64,000 nucleotides of DNA from CAYVHU01 sp964451415 (GTDB lineage: Bacteria; Pseudomonadota; Alphaproteobacteria; Rhodospirillales; Magnetovibrionaceae). Of the stretch, positions 1 to 10,409 are shown piece after piece. Position numbers and translations under genes: made by a program. The notes beneath the pieces are model-generated. The model was not told where the DNA came from, did not search any database, and saw only the letters and a list, made by a program, of their open reading frames with translations. Location of the stretch: positions 186,001-250,000 of the forward strand of contig CAYVHU010000001.1 in assembly GCA_964451415.1 (NCBI GenBank), read 5' to 3'. Each line of letters begins with the position of its first letter. Position 1 is the stretch's first letter.

Positions 1-2415
1 CGCGAACATCCCCCTGCAAACCCCGTCATTGCCGCCGGGTCCACGGGCACAATTCCCGCCACGGCGGAACTTCTGGGCGTGGTGGCGCACCTGCCCCAAG
101 GTGCGGTGGTGTTGCCGGGACTGGATCGCGAGGCGACGGCGGAAGTGTGGGATAATCTGGACGCGACCCATCCCCAATATGGTCTGGCGAAACTGCTCGC
201 AAAACTGGACGTTGGGCGCGCTGAGGTCGCGTTGTGGCCCGGGGCCTCGGAACACACGACGGCACGCCGTAACTTGCTCAATGCCGCCTTGGTCCCGGCC
301 TCGGCCACCCACCTTTGGCGCATGGAGCCCACACGACACAAAGAGGCCTTGAACGACTTCACCCGCATCGATTGCGCGGGTCCTCGCGAAGAAGCGGCCA
401 CGATCGCGTTGATTTTGCGCGGTGCCCTTGAGGACCCGGAGAACCATCCCGCCCGGACCGCAGCGCTGATCACACCGGACCGTCATCTAGCGCGCCGCGT
501 CACGGTGGAAATGCGCCGTTGGGGCATCGATATCGACGATTCGGCGGGAACGCCCCTGCCCCAAACGCCGCCGGGCGCGTTCTTCAATCTGGTGGCGGAC
601 ATGGTCGCGCGCCGTTTCCATCCCGTAGCCGTCCTGGCGTGCCTTAAACATCCTCTCGCCGCCGGCGGTTTGACACCGCGCGCTTTACGCAGCGCCGTGC
701 GCGCCCTGGAAACGGCCTGTCTGCGCGGACCTCAACCGGGTGCCGGGTTGGGGGGACTGGAAAACAGATTGCGCGTGTTCCTCAACGATAAGCGACAACG
801 CCACCGTTTCACCAAGATGGGCTTTCACGTCGAGCAGCCGCAAATGGTTCTGGACCTTTTGCATGAACGTGTCGGTGAGATGGCCAAAGCCTTCGCAAAT
901 CCGCACCATACGGACGTGGACCCGGGCGAATTGTTGCGCCTGCACGCCGCCGCCGCCGAAGCGATGGCCGACAGCGGCGTTTCAGGCGACGAACGGCGTC
1001 TGTGGACCGGCGATGCCGGTGAATCCTTGAGCGCTTTCATCGCCGAAGCCTTCGAGGCCGTAGCCCATATCGGCCCCTTGCGCGCGGAGCAATACCCGGT
1101 CCTGATCCACACCTTGATGGCCCATCGCGCGGTGCGTCCGCGCTATGCGCGCCACCCGCGGGTACACATCTGGGGTCTGTTGGAAGCGCGTCTGCAACAC
1201 GCCGACATTCTGGTTCTGGGCGGCCTCAACGAAGGGACATGGCCCGCGGCAAGCGAAGCCAGTCCCTGGATGAGCCGCCCCATGATGCACAAATTCGGCC
1301 TGCCCTCACCGGAACGCGGCATCGGTCTCAGCGCCCATGATTTCGTCCAGGCGGCCTGCGCAACGCGCGTTTTCGTAACCCGCGCGCGACGCGCAAACGG
1401 CACGCCGCAAACGCCCGCACGCTGGCTGGTGCGCCTGGATACCATGCTGGGCGAGGCCGCCGTCGAACCCGACAAAACATGGCCCGCATGGGCGGAAAGC
1501 CTGAACGGTACGGAGGCACCCGCCACACCGTGTCTTCCCCCCCATCCCCGGCCTCCCGTGGCGGTGAGGCCGCGGCGTTTGTCGGTCACATCCATTGAGA
1601 AATGGGTACGCGATCCATACGCTATTTACGCCCGCCACATCCTCAAACTGCAACCGCTTGACCCCATCGCCGCCGAACCCGGCGCGGCGGACCTGGGCAA
1701 CGTCATCCACACCGCCCTGGAACGTTTTATGAAGCGCCAGACGGACATCCTGGCGGACGATGCGCTGGCAAAACTGTTGAAAATCGGCGAAACCGCATTT
1801 CATGAAACCCTTTCCAGTCCCGCCGTACAAGCCTTGTGGTGGCCACGCTTCAAACGCATTGCTCAATGGTTCGTAAGCTATGAACAAGGGCGTCGCCAAG
1901 CAGGTTTCACCCCCATCTTGATCGAACAAAGCGGTGAAATCAGCATAGATGGTCTGGCCGGACCCTTTACCCTAAGCGCCAAAATCGACCGCTGCGACAA
2001 AAGCGCCGCCGGCGGCTTGGTCCTAATCGACTATAAAACCGGCGGTGTTCCCAGCAAGCCTCAGGTGGAAAGCGGGTTGAGCCCGCAACTGCCCCTGGAG
2101 GCCTTCATGGCACAACGCGGCGCATTTTCCACCCAAGGCCTTGCCCCCGGCCTACCGATAGAGGCCCTTGTATATATACGTTTAAGCGGCACGCGCATCG
2201 CGGGCGAAGAGATATCCCTTAAGCTGGACGCCGAAGATACGGCGCATAAGACCTATGAGAACCTCGTCAAATTGATCCACAGGTTTGATGACGAACCCAC
2301 ACCCTACCTGTCGCGGCCCCGCGCCATGTTCGAAAGCCGCTACGGCGATTACGATCATCTGGCGCGGGTCAAGGAATGGGCCGATGAACAAAACGGCCAG
2401 GACGGCGAGGCATGA
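1..2415 (+). CDS. addB: AddB, double-strand break repair helicase-nuclease subunit (5' truncated by window)
   Basis: This is the C-terminal part of AddB, partner of AddA in the alphaproteobacterial RecBCD-equivalent that resects double-strand breaks for recombination. The frame is open from base 1, and the residues before the first GTG at 79 (IAAGSTGTIPATAELL) already match AddB, so the true start lies upstream of the window. The last third carries the nuclease fold: GNVIHTALERF, then an acidic stretch, then LIDYKTGG, the D..YKT motif of the PD-(D/E)XK family. The stop overlaps the addA start in an ATGA, so the two are translationally coupled as expected for a 1:1 complex. The assignment is firm; only the N-terminus is missing. 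Confidence 0.95.
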   Translation, partial: REHPPANPVIAAGSTGTIPATAELLGVVAHLPQGAVVLPGLDREATAEVWDNLDATHPQYGLAKLLAKLDVGRAEVALWPGASEHTTARRNLLNAALVPASATHLWRMEPTRHKEALNDFTRIDCAGPREEAATIALILRGALEDPENHPARTAALITPDRHLARRVTVEMRRWGIDIDDSAGTPLPQTPPGAFFNLVADMVARRFHPVAVLACLKHPLAAGGLTPRALRSAVRALETACLRGPQPGAGLGGLENRLRVFLNDKRQRHRFTKMGFHVEQPQMVLDLLHERVGEMAKAFANPHHTDVDPGELLRLHAAAAEAMADSGVSGDERRLWTGDAGESLSAFIAEAFEAVAHIGPLRAEQYPVLIHTLMAHRAVRPRYARHPRVHIWGLLEARLQHADILVLGGLNEGTWPAASEASPWMSRPMMHKFGLPSPERGIGLSAHDFVQAACATRVFVTRARRANGTPQTPARWLVRLDTMLGEAAVEPDKTWPAWAESLNGTEAPATPCLPPHPRPPVAVRPRRLSVTSIEKWVRDPYAIYARHILKLQPLDPIAAEPGAADLGNVIHTALERFMKRQTDILADDALAKLLKIGETAFHETLSSPAVQALWWPRFKRIAQWFVSYEQGRRQAGFTPILIEQSGEISIDGLAGPFTLSAKIDRCDKSAAGGLVLIDYKTGGVPSKPQVESGLSPQLPLEAFMAQRGAFSTQGLAPGLPIEALVYIRLSGTRIAGEEISLKLDAEDTAHKTYENLVKLIHRFDDEPTPYLSRPRAMFESRYGDYDHLARVKEWADEQNGQDGEA

Positions 2416-5400
2416 ACAAAAAACGCCCGAACCTGAACCGCACGTCGGCCCAGAAACGCGCGGCCGAACCATGGCGTAGCGCATGGGTCTCGGCCAACGC
2501 GGGAACGGGAAAAACCCACGTTCTGGTGGACCGCATCGCACGACTTTTGCTGGCGGGCAACGCACCGGAAAAGATTCTCTGTCTCACCTTCACAAAGACC
2601 GGTGCCGCGGAAATGGCAACGCGCATCAGTGCGCAACTGGGCCGCTGGGCGGTGGCTGAAGAGGCCCAACTGAGCGAAGAGTTGCACGCCTTGGAGGGCG
2701 CGGAAGCCGATGGCGAAACCATGACGCGCGCGCGTCACCTGTTCGCACGCGTACTGGACACGCCGGGGGGGCTGAAAATCCGCACCATCCATGCCTTTTG
2801 CGAAGGCCTGCTGGGGCGTTTTCCCATTGAAGCAGGGGTGGCGCCGCATTTCTCGGTCATCGACGAACGCACCGCCGCAGAGCTTCTGGATGAAGCGCGA
2901 GAACATATTTTCGAACGCTGCCTCACCGCGCCCGGAACGCCTCAAGCCTTGGCGTTGTCCCATCTGGCGGGACTGGTAAACGAGGACGCCCTGGCGGGCT
3001 TGATGCGCGAATTAACCACAAAGCGCGCGCGCCTCAAGGATACGCAACGCCATTTCGACGCCCACGGCGGACTTGTCGCCGCGTTGAACGCCCTGGTGGG
3101 GCTGAATGCGGATGAAAGCAACGACGACGCGATTATAACGCAGGCCGTACGTCCCGGCGTGGTGGACGAAATCGCCTTGACGCGCGCCGCGCGAGAGCTG
3201 GAAAAAGGAAAATCCACCAGTCAAAAAAATGCCGCGAAAATAAAAGAATTCCTCGCTATGAATATGGAAAGACGAAAGAACTTTTTTCGTCAGGCTTACG
3301 CACCATTGTTCGTCACGAACACAGGCGAGACACGCAAAAAGCTGACCACCGCAGGGGCGCAGGGTGCGGAAGAAATCCTGCGCGCCGAACAAACCCGCGT
3401 ACGCAACGTACTGGAAAAACTGCGCGCGCGCGCCACGGCGGATGCGACCGTCAGCCTGCTCACGTTCGCCCTGGCCATCATCGAGCAGTATGAACACCTC
3501 AAACGCGCCCGTGCCGTTCTGGATTATGACGACCTCATCGAACGCACACGGGCCTTGCTCAACACCGCCGACAACGGCGTCGGCTGGGTCCATTACAAAC
3601 TAGACGGCGGCATCGATCACATCTTGGTGGATGAAAGCCAGGATACCAGCGCCGCCCAATGGGATGTGGTGCGACATCTGGCCGAAGATTTCTACGCCGG
3701 CCTGAGCGCCTATGAAGAGCGTGCAACGGGCCTTGCACGCAGCATGTTCGCGGTGGGCGACGAAAAACAGTCGATCTATTCGTTCCAAGGCGCTGACCCT
3801 CGCGAATTCGCCCGCATGCGGGCGCATTTCCAAGACCGCGCCGAAGCAGCTGGACACCTTTTCAGCCGTGTCCCCTTGATCACGTCGTTTCGCAGCACAC
3901 GCGCCGTTCTCAATCTGGTTGATCGCGTGTTCGCCCAGCCGGGCGCGGCGGACGGCCTGACGTTTGCCGGCGAACATGTGGCCCACGAGGTCTTTCGCGA
4001 TGGCGAGGCCGGTATGGTCGAACTGTGGCCAACCTTCAAACCCGTCGATGAGGTGAACGAAGACCCCTGGGACGTGCCGCTGGATTACCATAACCGGCAA
4101 AGTCCCGAGGTCCGCCTGAGCGAAACCATTGCCGACACGATCAAAGGCTGGCTGGACGGCGGGGAACGCCTGGAATCGGAAAACAGGCCCTTGCGCGAAG
4201 GCGACATTCTGATTTTACTGCGCAACCGCGGGCGTTTCGCCAAAGCCATGGTAAAAAGCCTGAAGCGTCGCGCCATCGCCGTCGCCGGCGCGGACCGCAT
4301 GGTGTTGAACGACCAGTTGGCGGTCATGGATCTACTTGCCATGGGCCGATTCGCGGTTCTGCCAGAAGACGACTTAAGCCTTGCCGAAGTCCTTAAAAGC
4401 CCCCTGGTCGGACTGGACGAAGAAGCCCTGTTCACATTGGCCCACGCGCGCACGGGAAGCCTGTGGGCGGAACTGCGTCGCCGCCACGATGAACGAGACG
4501 ATTTCACCCGCGCCTTTGAAACCTTGCGTACGGCCCTGGCGCGCGCCGATAGCGCACCGCCCTATGAATTCTATGGCGCAATGCTGCAAAACGGCGCACG
4601 CCAGGCCTTGGTCCAGCGTCTGGGCCGCGATGCCCAAGATCCGCTGGATGAGTTTCTCGCTTTAAGCCTTGAATTCGAACGTACGCATACACCGTCTTTA
4701 CAAGGATTCTTGCAATGGATGAGCGCTGCTGAGCAAAACATCAAACGCGACCTGGAGACCTCGGGCAACGAGGTGCGCGTGATGACCGTGCACGGCGCAA
4801 AGGGTCTGGAGGCCCCGGTGGTGTTTCTCGCCGACACCTGCCAAATTCCCAGCGCGCACCATGACGCCAAGGTGCAATGGGCACCGCAGGGCTGCGGTGT
4901 GCTGTGGTCGCCCCACGCCGACACGCGTTGTGATGCGTTTCGCACTTGGGTCGAAGACGAGGCCTTGAATCGCGAACGCGAATACCGCCGCTTGCTTTAC
5001 GTCGCGATGACGCGCGCGAGGGATCGCCTTTACATCACGGGTTTCGAGGATAAAAACGGGCGCAAAGCGGGTTGCTGGTACGATCTCATTCTCCCCGTTA
5101 TGGCCGATCTTGGCAAACGTGTTGCGGGGCCTGAAAGCGGCGAAGACGACACGACGTGGCGTTATGAAACGCCGCAAGAAATTGCACCTGACAATTCCGA
5201 TAGCGAACGTACCGCGCATCAAATCGCGCCGCCGCCGGCGTGGATCGACACCCCCGCACCGCACGAGGATACGCCGTCCAACCCTTTGACGCCGTCCGCC
5301 CCCGCGCTTGAGGATCCCCCGGCGTTCGGCCCTTTTTCAGATCAAGACCAGACGCGTTTCAAACGCGGATTGCTGGTGCACAAGCTGTTGGAGACCCTAC

Positions 5401-5840
5401 CCGATCTTCCGCCGGATGCCCGCCGCAAAACGGCGCAAGCATGGTTGGCGCAACCCGCACACGCCTTGAGCGCCCCCCAACAAGCCGATATTGTGCGCGA
5501 AACCATGGCCGTTCTGGAAAACCCGCAATTTCGCGATGTGTTCACCCCGAACAGCCTATGCGAAGTTGCCTTGTCGGGGGTTGTGAACGGACAGGTTGTT
5601 TGCGCGCGTCTCGATCGCCTGGCGCTCACGGCGCAAACCGTAACCCTTGTCGATTACAAAACCAACCGTCCCGCCCCCACAGATCCGGCTTGCGTTCCCG
5701 AGGCCTATCTGCGCCAAATGGCACGCTACAAAACGCTGTTGGCCGAGATCTATCCCGGACGCGAAATTCGCACCGTTTTGTTGTGGACCGACGGTCCCCA
5801 CGCCATGCTCCTCAGTGACGAGTTATTACGGCTCGCTTGA
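2412..5840 (+). CDS. addA: AddA, UvrD-like helicase-nuclease subunit
   Basis: ATP-dependent 3'-5' helicase and nuclease of the AddAB complex (1142 aa, normal family size). Walker A ANAGTGKT lies at residues 28-35. The LTFTKTGAAEMATRI and VDESQDTSAAQW (Walker B/DEAD-like) motifs follow, then GDEKQSIYSFQGA and the late helicase motifs VMTVHGAKGLEAPVVFLAD and RRLLYVAMTRARDRLYITG. The C-terminus has the second nuclease domain with LVDYKTN. It starts 4 bp inside addB. trxA begins about 70 bp downstream. Nothing in the sequence is odd for the family. Confidence 0.97.
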   Translation: MNKKRPNLNRTSAQKRAAEPWRSAWVSANAGTGKTHVLVDRIARLLLAGNAPEKILCLTFTKTGAAEMATRISAQLGRWAVAEEAQLSEELHALEGAEADGETMTRARHLFARVLDTPGGLKIRTIHAFCEGLLGRFPIEAGVAPHFSVIDERTAAELLDEAREHIFERCLTAPGTPQALALSHLAGLVNEDALAGLMRELTTKRARLKDTQRHFDAHGGLVAALNALVGLNADESNDDAIITQAVRPGVVDEIALTRAARELEKGKSTSQKNAAKIKEFLAMNMERRKNFFRQAYAPLFVTNTGETRKKLTTAGAQGAEEILRAEQTRVRNVLEKLRARATADATVSLLTFALAIIEQYEHLKRARAVLDYDDLIERTRALLNTADNGVGWVHYKLDGGIDHILVDESQDTSAAQWDVVRHLAEDFYAGLSAYEERATGLARSMFAVGDEKQSIYSFQGADPREFARMRAHFQDRAEAAGHLFSRVPLITSFRSTRAVLNLVDRVFAQPGAADGLTFAGEHVAHEVFRDGEAGMVELWPTFKPVDEVNEDPWDVPLDYHNRQSPEVRLSETIADTIKGWLDGGERLESENRPLREGDILILLRNRGRFAKAMVKSLKRRAIAVAGADRMVLNDQLAVMDLLAMGRFAVLPEDDLSLAEVLKSPLVGLDEEALFTLAHARTGSLWAELRRRHDERDDFTRAFETLRTALARADSAPPYEFYGAMLQNGARQALVQRLGRDAQDPLDEFLALSLEFERTHTPSLQGFLQWMSAAEQNIKRDLETSGNEVRVMTVHGAKGLEAPVVFLADTCQIPSAHHDAKVQWAPQGCGVLWSPHADTRCDAFRTWVEDEALNREREYRRLLYVAMTRARDRLYITGFEDKNGRKAGCWYDLILPVMADLGKRVAGPESGEDDTTWRYETPQEIAPDNSDSERTAHQIAPPPAWIDTPAPHEDTPSNPLTPSAPALEDPPAFGPFSDQDQTRFKRGLLVHKLLETLPDLPPDARRKTAQAWLAQPAHALSAPQQADIVRETMAVLENPQFRDVFTPNSLCEVALSGVVNGQVVCARLDRLALTAQTVTLVDYKTNRPAPTDPACVPEAYLRQMARYKTLLAEIYPGREIRTVLLWTDGPHAMLLSDELLRLA

Positions 5841-5911
5841 CGCTTGAGCGCGGCGCTCTTAAATTCGAGGGAATGGATTAACCGTTTCAATCATTTTCAG
5901 GATCAGGACAC

Positions 5912-6226
5912 ATGAAAGCAGTTACCGACGATTCCTTCGAAACCGACGTCCTTAAGTCCACAACCCCGGTTTTGGTGGATTTCTGGGCGGAATGGTGCGG
6001 TCCTTGCAAACAGATCGCTCCGGCTTTGGAGGAAATCAGCGCCGCCATGGGCGACAAACTGGTGATCGCCAAGGTCAATATAGATGAAAACCCAGTGTCC
6101 CCGTCCACATACGGCGTGCGCGGTATTCCCACTTTGATTCTTTTTAAGGCCGGTCAGCCGGCTGCGATGAAAATCGGCGCGCTGCCGAAACAAAAGCTGA
6201 TGGATTGGGTCGAAAGCTCCATATAA
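5912..6226 (+). CDS. trxA: Thioredoxin
   Basis: Small cytoplasmic dithiol-disulfide oxidoreductase, 104 aa, typical thioredoxin length. The active site WCGPCK is in place after the DFWAEW strand, and the cis-proline segment GIPTLILF is present. There is no signal peptide, so it is a cytosolic reductant for ribonucleotide reductase and similar clients rather than a Dsb-type protein. The addBA-trxA order is common in alphaproteobacteria. A strong hairpin sits 20 bp after the stop and may end the transcript. The neighbouring kinase gene converges with only 2 bp between stops. Confidence 0.96.
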   Translation: MKAVTDDSFETDVLKSTTPVLVDFWAEWCGPCKQIAPALEEISAAMGDKLVIAKVNIDENPVSPSTYGVRGIPTLILFKAGQPAAMKIGALPKQKLMDWVESSI

Positions 6227-6228
6227 CC

Positions 6229-8973
6229 TCAAGTTCGGATGTGTTGAAATCCCGCCGGCGGCGGGATTTCTTGGTCTTCCGACGGGCGAACGGATACTTC
6301 CGGGCCGATTCGCCCCGCAACGCCGCGATGGATGTGCGTGATCACTTCGTTCAAATCGATGGGTTTGGTGAGATAGGCGTCAAAGCCCGCCGCCAAACCT
6401 TTTTCAATCGCTGCAAACGATGCCTCCGCGCTGATGGCAATTACCGGTGTGGCGCGCGCATGTTCCGTTTTTCGTAACGCTTGCAGCGCTTCGATTCCAT
6501 TCATGCCGGGCAGATTAATGTCCATTAAGATCATTTCCGGACGACGCAACGCGGCCAGTTCCAAACCCATTTCGGCGGAAGACGCGCTGATCAGTTCGAT
6601 CCCCTCAAGCATCGAAATCACATGTTCCATAAGTTTGAGGTTGTCGGCATTGTCTTCGACATACAACACCGTATACGTGCCCCTGTATCGCGAACCGGTG
6701 ATGTCGCTCTCGCACAGCGCCGCTACACAGGGCTCATCGGCCCCTTCGTCGGTGGAAGCGGCAAGGGGCGCGGGGGGAGCGCTGCGAAGCTCGACCCAAA
6801 ACGAAGACCCCCGTCCCGGCGTGCTTTCGAAGGTTACCGTCCCGCCCATCAATGCCACCAGTTTGCGGGTGATGGCCAGCCCCACACCACTGCCTTCCGT
6901 TGCCGCATCGTCAACGCGAAAAAAGGGATCAAAAATAAACGCTTGCAGGTCTTCGGGAATCCCCGCCCCGGTGTCCGTGACGCCGAAACGCACAAATCCC
7001 TCGACCCCTTCATCAACGGTGAAATTGATTCGTCCCCCATCGTTATTGTACTTGATCGCGTTGGACAGCAGATTCAAAAAGACCTGTTTTAGACGCATGC
7101 GATCGGCGCACACGCTGAGCACCTGCGACGATGGCAACGAAGCGTCCAACGTAATCGCGCGAGCCCGTGCCAAAGGTTCGATATGACTGAGACAATCCTC
7201 GATCACCCCCCGAGGATCCAGGGCTTCCAACTTCAGGCGCACGCGTCCCGCTTCGATACGCGAGAGATCCAGGATTTCGTTGATCAGCCCCAACAAGTGC
7301 TTTCCCGCCTTGCGGATATGATCGACGCTTTCACTTTGCCTGGGCAACAGCGGCGCGGCGACATCGAGTTTCAGCAATTGGGAAAAGCCCAGAACCGCGT
7401 TCATCGGCGTGCGCAATTCGTGACTCATGGACAACAGGAATTCGCTTTTCGCCCGACTGGCTTTTTCTGCATGCGCCTTCGCCGTTTTGAGTTCGTCCTG
7501 GATGTGCTTCAACTGCGTTATATCGACGAACAACCCGGCGTGCCCGCCATCCTGCGTTTCATGCATTTCCATACGCAACCATGTCCCGTCAGCCAGTACA
7601 ACCTGGTCTCGTTTGGCACCGGTACGTAAAAGATCGGCAATCGCGCCATCAAGATCCCTCTTGTTCGCCGTAACCCCAAAGAATTTTTTGTACCTGGAAT
7701 TACACAACACCAACCGATCCTTGGCATCGAAAAGAACAAAGCCGTCATTGAGGGTTTCCAGGGCCGCCGCCAAACGTTCCGTCAGCCAAGCGCCTTTGTG
7801 CTGCATTTCGTCATAACCACGGCGCTGACGCATCGCTTCGAGAATGCGCGCCGTCGCACGGACCACCGGTTCCAGAAACACAATATCGTCTTTGTTATAG
7901 CCGTCGTTACGGTTGGCAAGCCCTATTATGCCGCTCAACTTTTCGTTGATGATCAGCGGAAGACCCAAAAATGTCCGCACACTGGAAAGGTTGCCGGAAG
8001 ACGTTTTACCAGGCGAAATGCCATTTTCCACGCTATTGTCGATCACACTTCGCCCCGTACGGTACACCTCGTTCAGCGCACGATGATTCCGATCCAAGGC
8101 CATCACCACCGGCGCATTTTCCCAGTAGGTTAACCGCGCCACATCGTCCCAGGACAAATCCGAGACGGAAAATGTCTTGAGATGCACCTGTTCGTTGTCG
8201 TCGTAGACAATCTCGCCGATAAAACCATAGCGACTGTTCGTCAGTGACAAGATAATCGCAAGCGTTTCATCAAATATGGCTTCGGGAACCCTTTCACGCA
8301 GAAATAAATCCTGAATGGCGCTGAGCGCATCCATAAGTGCGGATTTCTGCACCAGGCGCGCTTCAATTTCAGCGATTTCACGATGTGTTTCGCGGATCGC
8401 CTGATTCTCGGAAAGCAGATTCATATTGTCGTCAAACGCCACGCCTTGACGTCGGGCGGAGACAATCAAAGCAGCCAGAAAAACCGCTGCGAGCGCCGCA
8501 GACGCGGTGCGTAATTCCCCGCCCAAGAGGAGAAAACGCCCCATCAGCGGCACTATCATCGCGATGACGAACACCAAATATGCCGAAAACAGGCTGAAAA
8601 AAAACACCGTGGCGCCTGCTGCCAGGACGAACAGAAGAAGGGCCAGGAACAGGGGATGTTGCGGCAACACAAGCCACACTGCAGCCCCCCACAAAGCTCC
8701 CTGCAGACCCATGACAACATTTGCGGTCCCGATCCACAAAACGATGGCGCCTGCCCCGGGATACGCCTTCTTATAAAAAGCGTACAAACTCACGAAGGCA
8801 ACCGTCAAAATACCAAACGATCCGCCCCAGATCATCGCCACTTCGCGCCCCACCCGACCCCAGAGCAAAAACCCCAAAATCGCAGCACATGCTATATTGG
8901 CGAGAACAACACCCGGGATATTGCGGTAAAAAACCGCCGCCTGCCGGAAGCGAATGTCTACTTTCATGGACAT
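6229..8973 (-). CDS. Hybrid sensor histidine kinase (multi-TM, GAF, PAS, HisKA, HATPase, REC)
   Basis: Membrane-bound hybrid kinase of 914 aa. Roughly five hydrophobic segments occupy residues 20-175, followed by a coiled-coil linker, a GAF domain (about 225-380), a PAS-like domain (about 400-490), HisKA with the phospho-acceptor H518 in SMSHELRTP, a HATPase domain ending in GSGVGLAITRKLVALMGG, and a C-terminal receiver with MDINLPGMNG as the Asp site. No ligand is evident. The membrane part has no periplasmic loop large enough for a classical sensor, so it may sense within the membrane or through GAF/PAS. No response regulator or diguanylate cyclase gene adjoins it. The ATG at 8973 is followed by a second ATG two codons on; neither has a strong ribosome site. 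Confidence 0.9.
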   Translation of the reverse strand: MSMKVDIRFRQAAVFYRNIPGVVLANIACAAILGFLLWGRVGREVAMIWGGSFGILTVAFVSLYAFYKKAYPGAGAIVLWIGTANVVMGLQGALWGAAVWLVLPQHPLFLALLLFVLAAGATVFFFSLFSAYLVFVIAMIVPLMGRFLLLGGELRTASAALAAVFLAALIVSARRQGVAFDDNMNLLSENQAIRETHREIAEIEARLVQKSALMDALSAIQDLFLRERVPEAIFDETLAIILSLTNSRYGFIGEIVYDDNEQVHLKTFSVSDLSWDDVARLTYWENAPVVMALDRNHRALNEVYRTGRSVIDNSVENGISPGKTSSGNLSSVRTFLGLPLIINEKLSGIIGLANRNDGYNKDDIVFLEPVVRATARILEAMRQRRGYDEMQHKGAWLTERLAAALETLNDGFVLFDAKDRLVLCNSRYKKFFGVTANKRDLDGAIADLLRTGAKRDQVVLADGTWLRMEMHETQDGGHAGLFVDITQLKHIQDELKTAKAHAEKASRAKSEFLLSMSHELRTPMNAVLGFSQLLKLDVAAPLLPRQSESVDHIRKAGKHLLGLINEILDLSRIEAGRVRLKLEALDPRGVIEDCLSHIEPLARARAITLDASLPSSQVLSVCADRMRLKQVFLNLLSNAIKYNNDGGRINFTVDEGVEGFVRFGVTDTGAGIPEDLQAFIFDPFFRVDDAATEGSGVGLAITRKLVALMGGTVTFESTPGRGSSFWVELRSAPPAPLAASTDEGADEPCVAALCESDITGSRYRGTYTVLYVEDNADNLKLMEHVISMLEGIELISASSAEMGLELAALRRPEMILMDINLPGMNGIEALQALRKTEHARATPVIAISAEASFAAIEKGLAAGFDAYLTKPIDLNEVITHIHRGVAGRIGPEVSVRPSEDQEIPPPAGFQHIRT
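6246..6270. terminator. Strong 11-bp hairpin at the trxA / kinase convergent end
   Basis: A perfect stem of 11 bp (GAAATCCCGCC with its complement) closes a 3-nt loop 20 bp after the trxA stop. The run after the stem is only moderately T-rich, so termination is inferred rather than clear. The hairpin lies inside the last codons of the antiparallel kinase gene (EIPPPAG), so it could serve both directions. Confidence 0.45.
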
Positions 8974-9083
8974 TGCAGGCTATTGACCCCGTCAAGTATA
9001 ATCGCAAAACACGATAATTTCGACCCGAACGATGAGACCCTAACAGGTTTGCGCGCGCACTTCACATCATGATCATATGACAC

Positions 9084-10409
9084 TCAAGGAACGTTTCGCA
9101 GACCCAGTACATGACCGGCCAGATAGAGCGACCCGCAGATCAAAATGCGCCCGCCGCGCGGGGCGGCACGGCTCACAATATCGCGAACGGCTTCAAATAC
9201 GGAACCCATGGGTTTTGCCTCCATGCCCAGTTTAAGCGCCGCTTCGCCAAGCGCTTGTGCCGACAGGCTGTTGTCCTGGCCGGGAATGCTCAGCACACGC
9301 AATCCTGCCAGCTTGGCTTCGAAGGGTTTAAGAAATGCACCGGGATCGCGCTGGTTCAGCGCCCCGAAAATCATCCACAAATCCCGATCCCGCCACGTAC
9401 GGCTGTGCTGCGCCAGCATCTCCGCCGCAGCAGCGTTATGCCCGCCATCAAGCCACAATTCCCAGCCATCGCTCAATTCGTCCGCCAGCGGACCTTGCGT
9501 CAAATGCTGCAAACGTCCCGGCCAATTCACGGTTTTCAGACCCAAAGCAACGGCGGCATCGGAAATCTCGAATTCGGGCTGCAACGCTTCAACGCACGCA
9601 ATCGCCAACGAAGCATTGCGCATCTGATGACGGCCCGCGAGGGCGGGCATGGGAAACTCCCGTTCTCCCTGCGTTCCTTTGAATACCATTTTTGGCGATT
9701 GTCCCCGCGCCCCTGACACCCGCGAAAACCATGACCGGCCTTCGCACAGCAACTCCGCGCCGATGTCTTGGGCCTGTTTGGCAAGCACCTTTGCCGCACT
9801 GCGCACACCTTGTTGCGCGGCGACACACACCACAGCCGCTTTTAATATCCCGGCTTTTTCCGCCATGATACTCGCCACATCGTCGCCCAAAAAGTGTTGG
9901 TGATCGAGGGAAACCTGCGTGATGACGCTCAAACGCGGTCTGGCGATCACATTGGTTGCATCCAACCGGCCACCCAGTCCCGTTTCCAAAATAACCAGGT
10001 CGGCGCGATGGCGCGAAAAGGCCAGAAACGCGGCGGCCGTTGTCATTTCAAAAAAAGTGATGGCGTGAGACCCATTGGCCTTCTCACAGTCTTCCAGGAC
10101 CGTGTTCAGCTCTTCATCGGTTATCTCGCATCCCGCCAGGCGAATGCGTTCGTTAAAGCGCACCAGATGCGGAGAGGTGTAGACATGAACGCGCAGCCCA
10201 GCCGCCTCGGCAAACGCCCGCAAAAATGCCGCCGTCGATCCCTTGCCGTTGGTGCCGGCAATATGCACCACCGGCGGCAACTTTCGCTCAGGGTTGCCCA
10301 ATGCGGCCAACAGACGTTCGATACGCCCCAGACTTAAATCAATCTTTTTCGGGTGGAGCGCATTCAGACGCGCCAGAAGGGCTGCCGTCGTAATGGTTTC
10401 AGTGCTCAT
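9084..10409 (-). CDS. folC: Bifunctional folylpolyglutamate / dihydrofolate synthase
   Basis: ATP-dependent ligase that adds glutamate to dihydropteroate and folates. The Mur-ligase type P-loop is visible as HIAGTNGKGSTAAFLRAF, followed by SPHLVRFNERIRL and the ETGLGGRLDATNV segment, all diagnostic for FolC. The ATG at 10409 (MSTETITTA) is chosen rather than a longer upstream frame, because the extra 37 residues would be encoded over accD and do not resemble the family. With this start the gene overlaps accD by 11 bp, and accD-folC is a conserved alphaproteobacterial pair. About 441 aa, normal length. Confidence 0.95.
   Translation of the reverse strand: MSTETITTAALLARLNALHPKKIDLSLGRIERLLAALGNPERKLPPVVHIAGTNGKGSTAAFLRAFAEAAGLRVHVYTSPHLVRFNERIRLAGCEITDEELNTVLEDCEKANGSHAITFFEMTTAAAFLAFSRHRADLVILETGLGGRLDATNVIARPRLSVITQVSLDHQHFLGDDVASIMAEKAGILKAAVVCVAAQQGVRSAAKVLAKQAQDIGAELLCEGRSWFSRVSGARGQSPKMVFKGTQGEREFPMPALAGRHQMRNASLAIACVEALQPEFEISDAAVALGLKTVNWPGRLQHLTQGPLADELSDGWELWLDGGHNAAAAEMLAQHSRTWRDRDLWMIFGALNQRDPGAFLKPFEAKLAGLRVLSIPGQDNSLSAQALGEAALKLGMEAKPMGSVFEAVRDIVSRAAPRGGRILICGSLYLAGHVLGLRNVP

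Noticed and set aside
5846..5862. Terminator after addA
   Set aside because: The GAGCG/CGCTC stem is only 5 bp and the following bases are not a clear T run, so addA and trxA may be read through.
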